DNA of 6,027 nucleotides, taken from Salaquimonas sp. (GTDB lineage Bacteria; Pseudomonadota; Alphaproteobacteria; Rhizobiales; Rhizobiaceae). The stretch covers positions 1 through 6,027 of the forward strand of contig JAHEHW010000125.1 in assembly GCA_024639745.1 (NCBI GenBank), written 5' to 3'. Below the pieces are notes generated by a model. That model was not told the DNA's origin. It saw only the letters and a program-made list of their open reading frames with translations, and did no database searches. A program made the position numbers and the translations under genes. Numbering within the stretch: the stretch's first letter is position 1; every line of letters begins with the position of its first letter. Shown piece after piece: positions 5,966-6,027 of this stretch.

Positions 5966-6027
5966 GAAAACCCCAATAATGGTTGAATCTCTTATCACGG
6001 CCCCAACAGTCCATCCCTTGTCGAGAG

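Noticed and set aside
1..6027. Search for CRISPR repeats, tRNAs, insertion sequences, attachment sites and a defence or toxin-antitoxin system
   Set aside because: No repeat-spacer pattern, tRNA cloverleaf, transposase or paired toxin genes were recognised; a lone degenerate HNH gene does not support a defence system.

Overview
The window looks like chromosomal DNA of an alphaproteobacterium, most likely a Hyphomicrobiales (Rhizobiales)-type genome. Support comes from the bacterial type A RNase P RNA, the lytic transglycosylase with its conserved cysteine-bearing C-terminus, the Cys-form YHS protein, strong Shine-Dalgarno sites and a moderately high GC content. The genus cannot be fixed from sequence reading alone.

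Layout. Positions 1-2249 (minus strand) hold a two-gene operon. A zinc-dependent, NAD-type medium-chain alcohol dehydrogenase comes first in transcription. It is followed after 19 nt by an enolase-superfamily (mandelate racemase/galactonate dehydratase-like) protein whose C-terminal end lies beyond the left edge. Together they suggest catabolism of a sugar, sugar acid or polyol, with a dehydrogenase feeding a dehydratase or racemase, but the substrate is unknown. Positions 2405-2845 (minus) encode a small exported YHS-domain protein. Positions 2973-3384 (minus) are rnpB, the RNase P RNA, with a clear sigma-70-type promoter just upstream. No protein gene is credible there, although several long open frames cross it.

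The strand then switches. Positions 3640-3981 (plus) encode a small HNH-like zinc-finger protein whose putative metal-binding positions are altered, lying in a locally AT-rich patch. Positions 4047-4850 (plus) encode an exported alpha/beta hydrolase. A stretch of roughly 240 nt without a gene follows. A good intrinsic terminator at 5087-5112 serves the last gene, an exported SLT-type lytic transglycosylase (5144-5965, minus) with a coiled-coil spacer.

Apart from the two-gene operon, the genes look like unrelated neighbours, not one system. I see no tRNA, CRISPR array, insertion sequence or defence island. The points most worth a second look are the enolase-superfamily protein lacking the usual first metal-binding Asp and the degenerate HNH protein. 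I do not find convincing evidence of a new multi-gene system.
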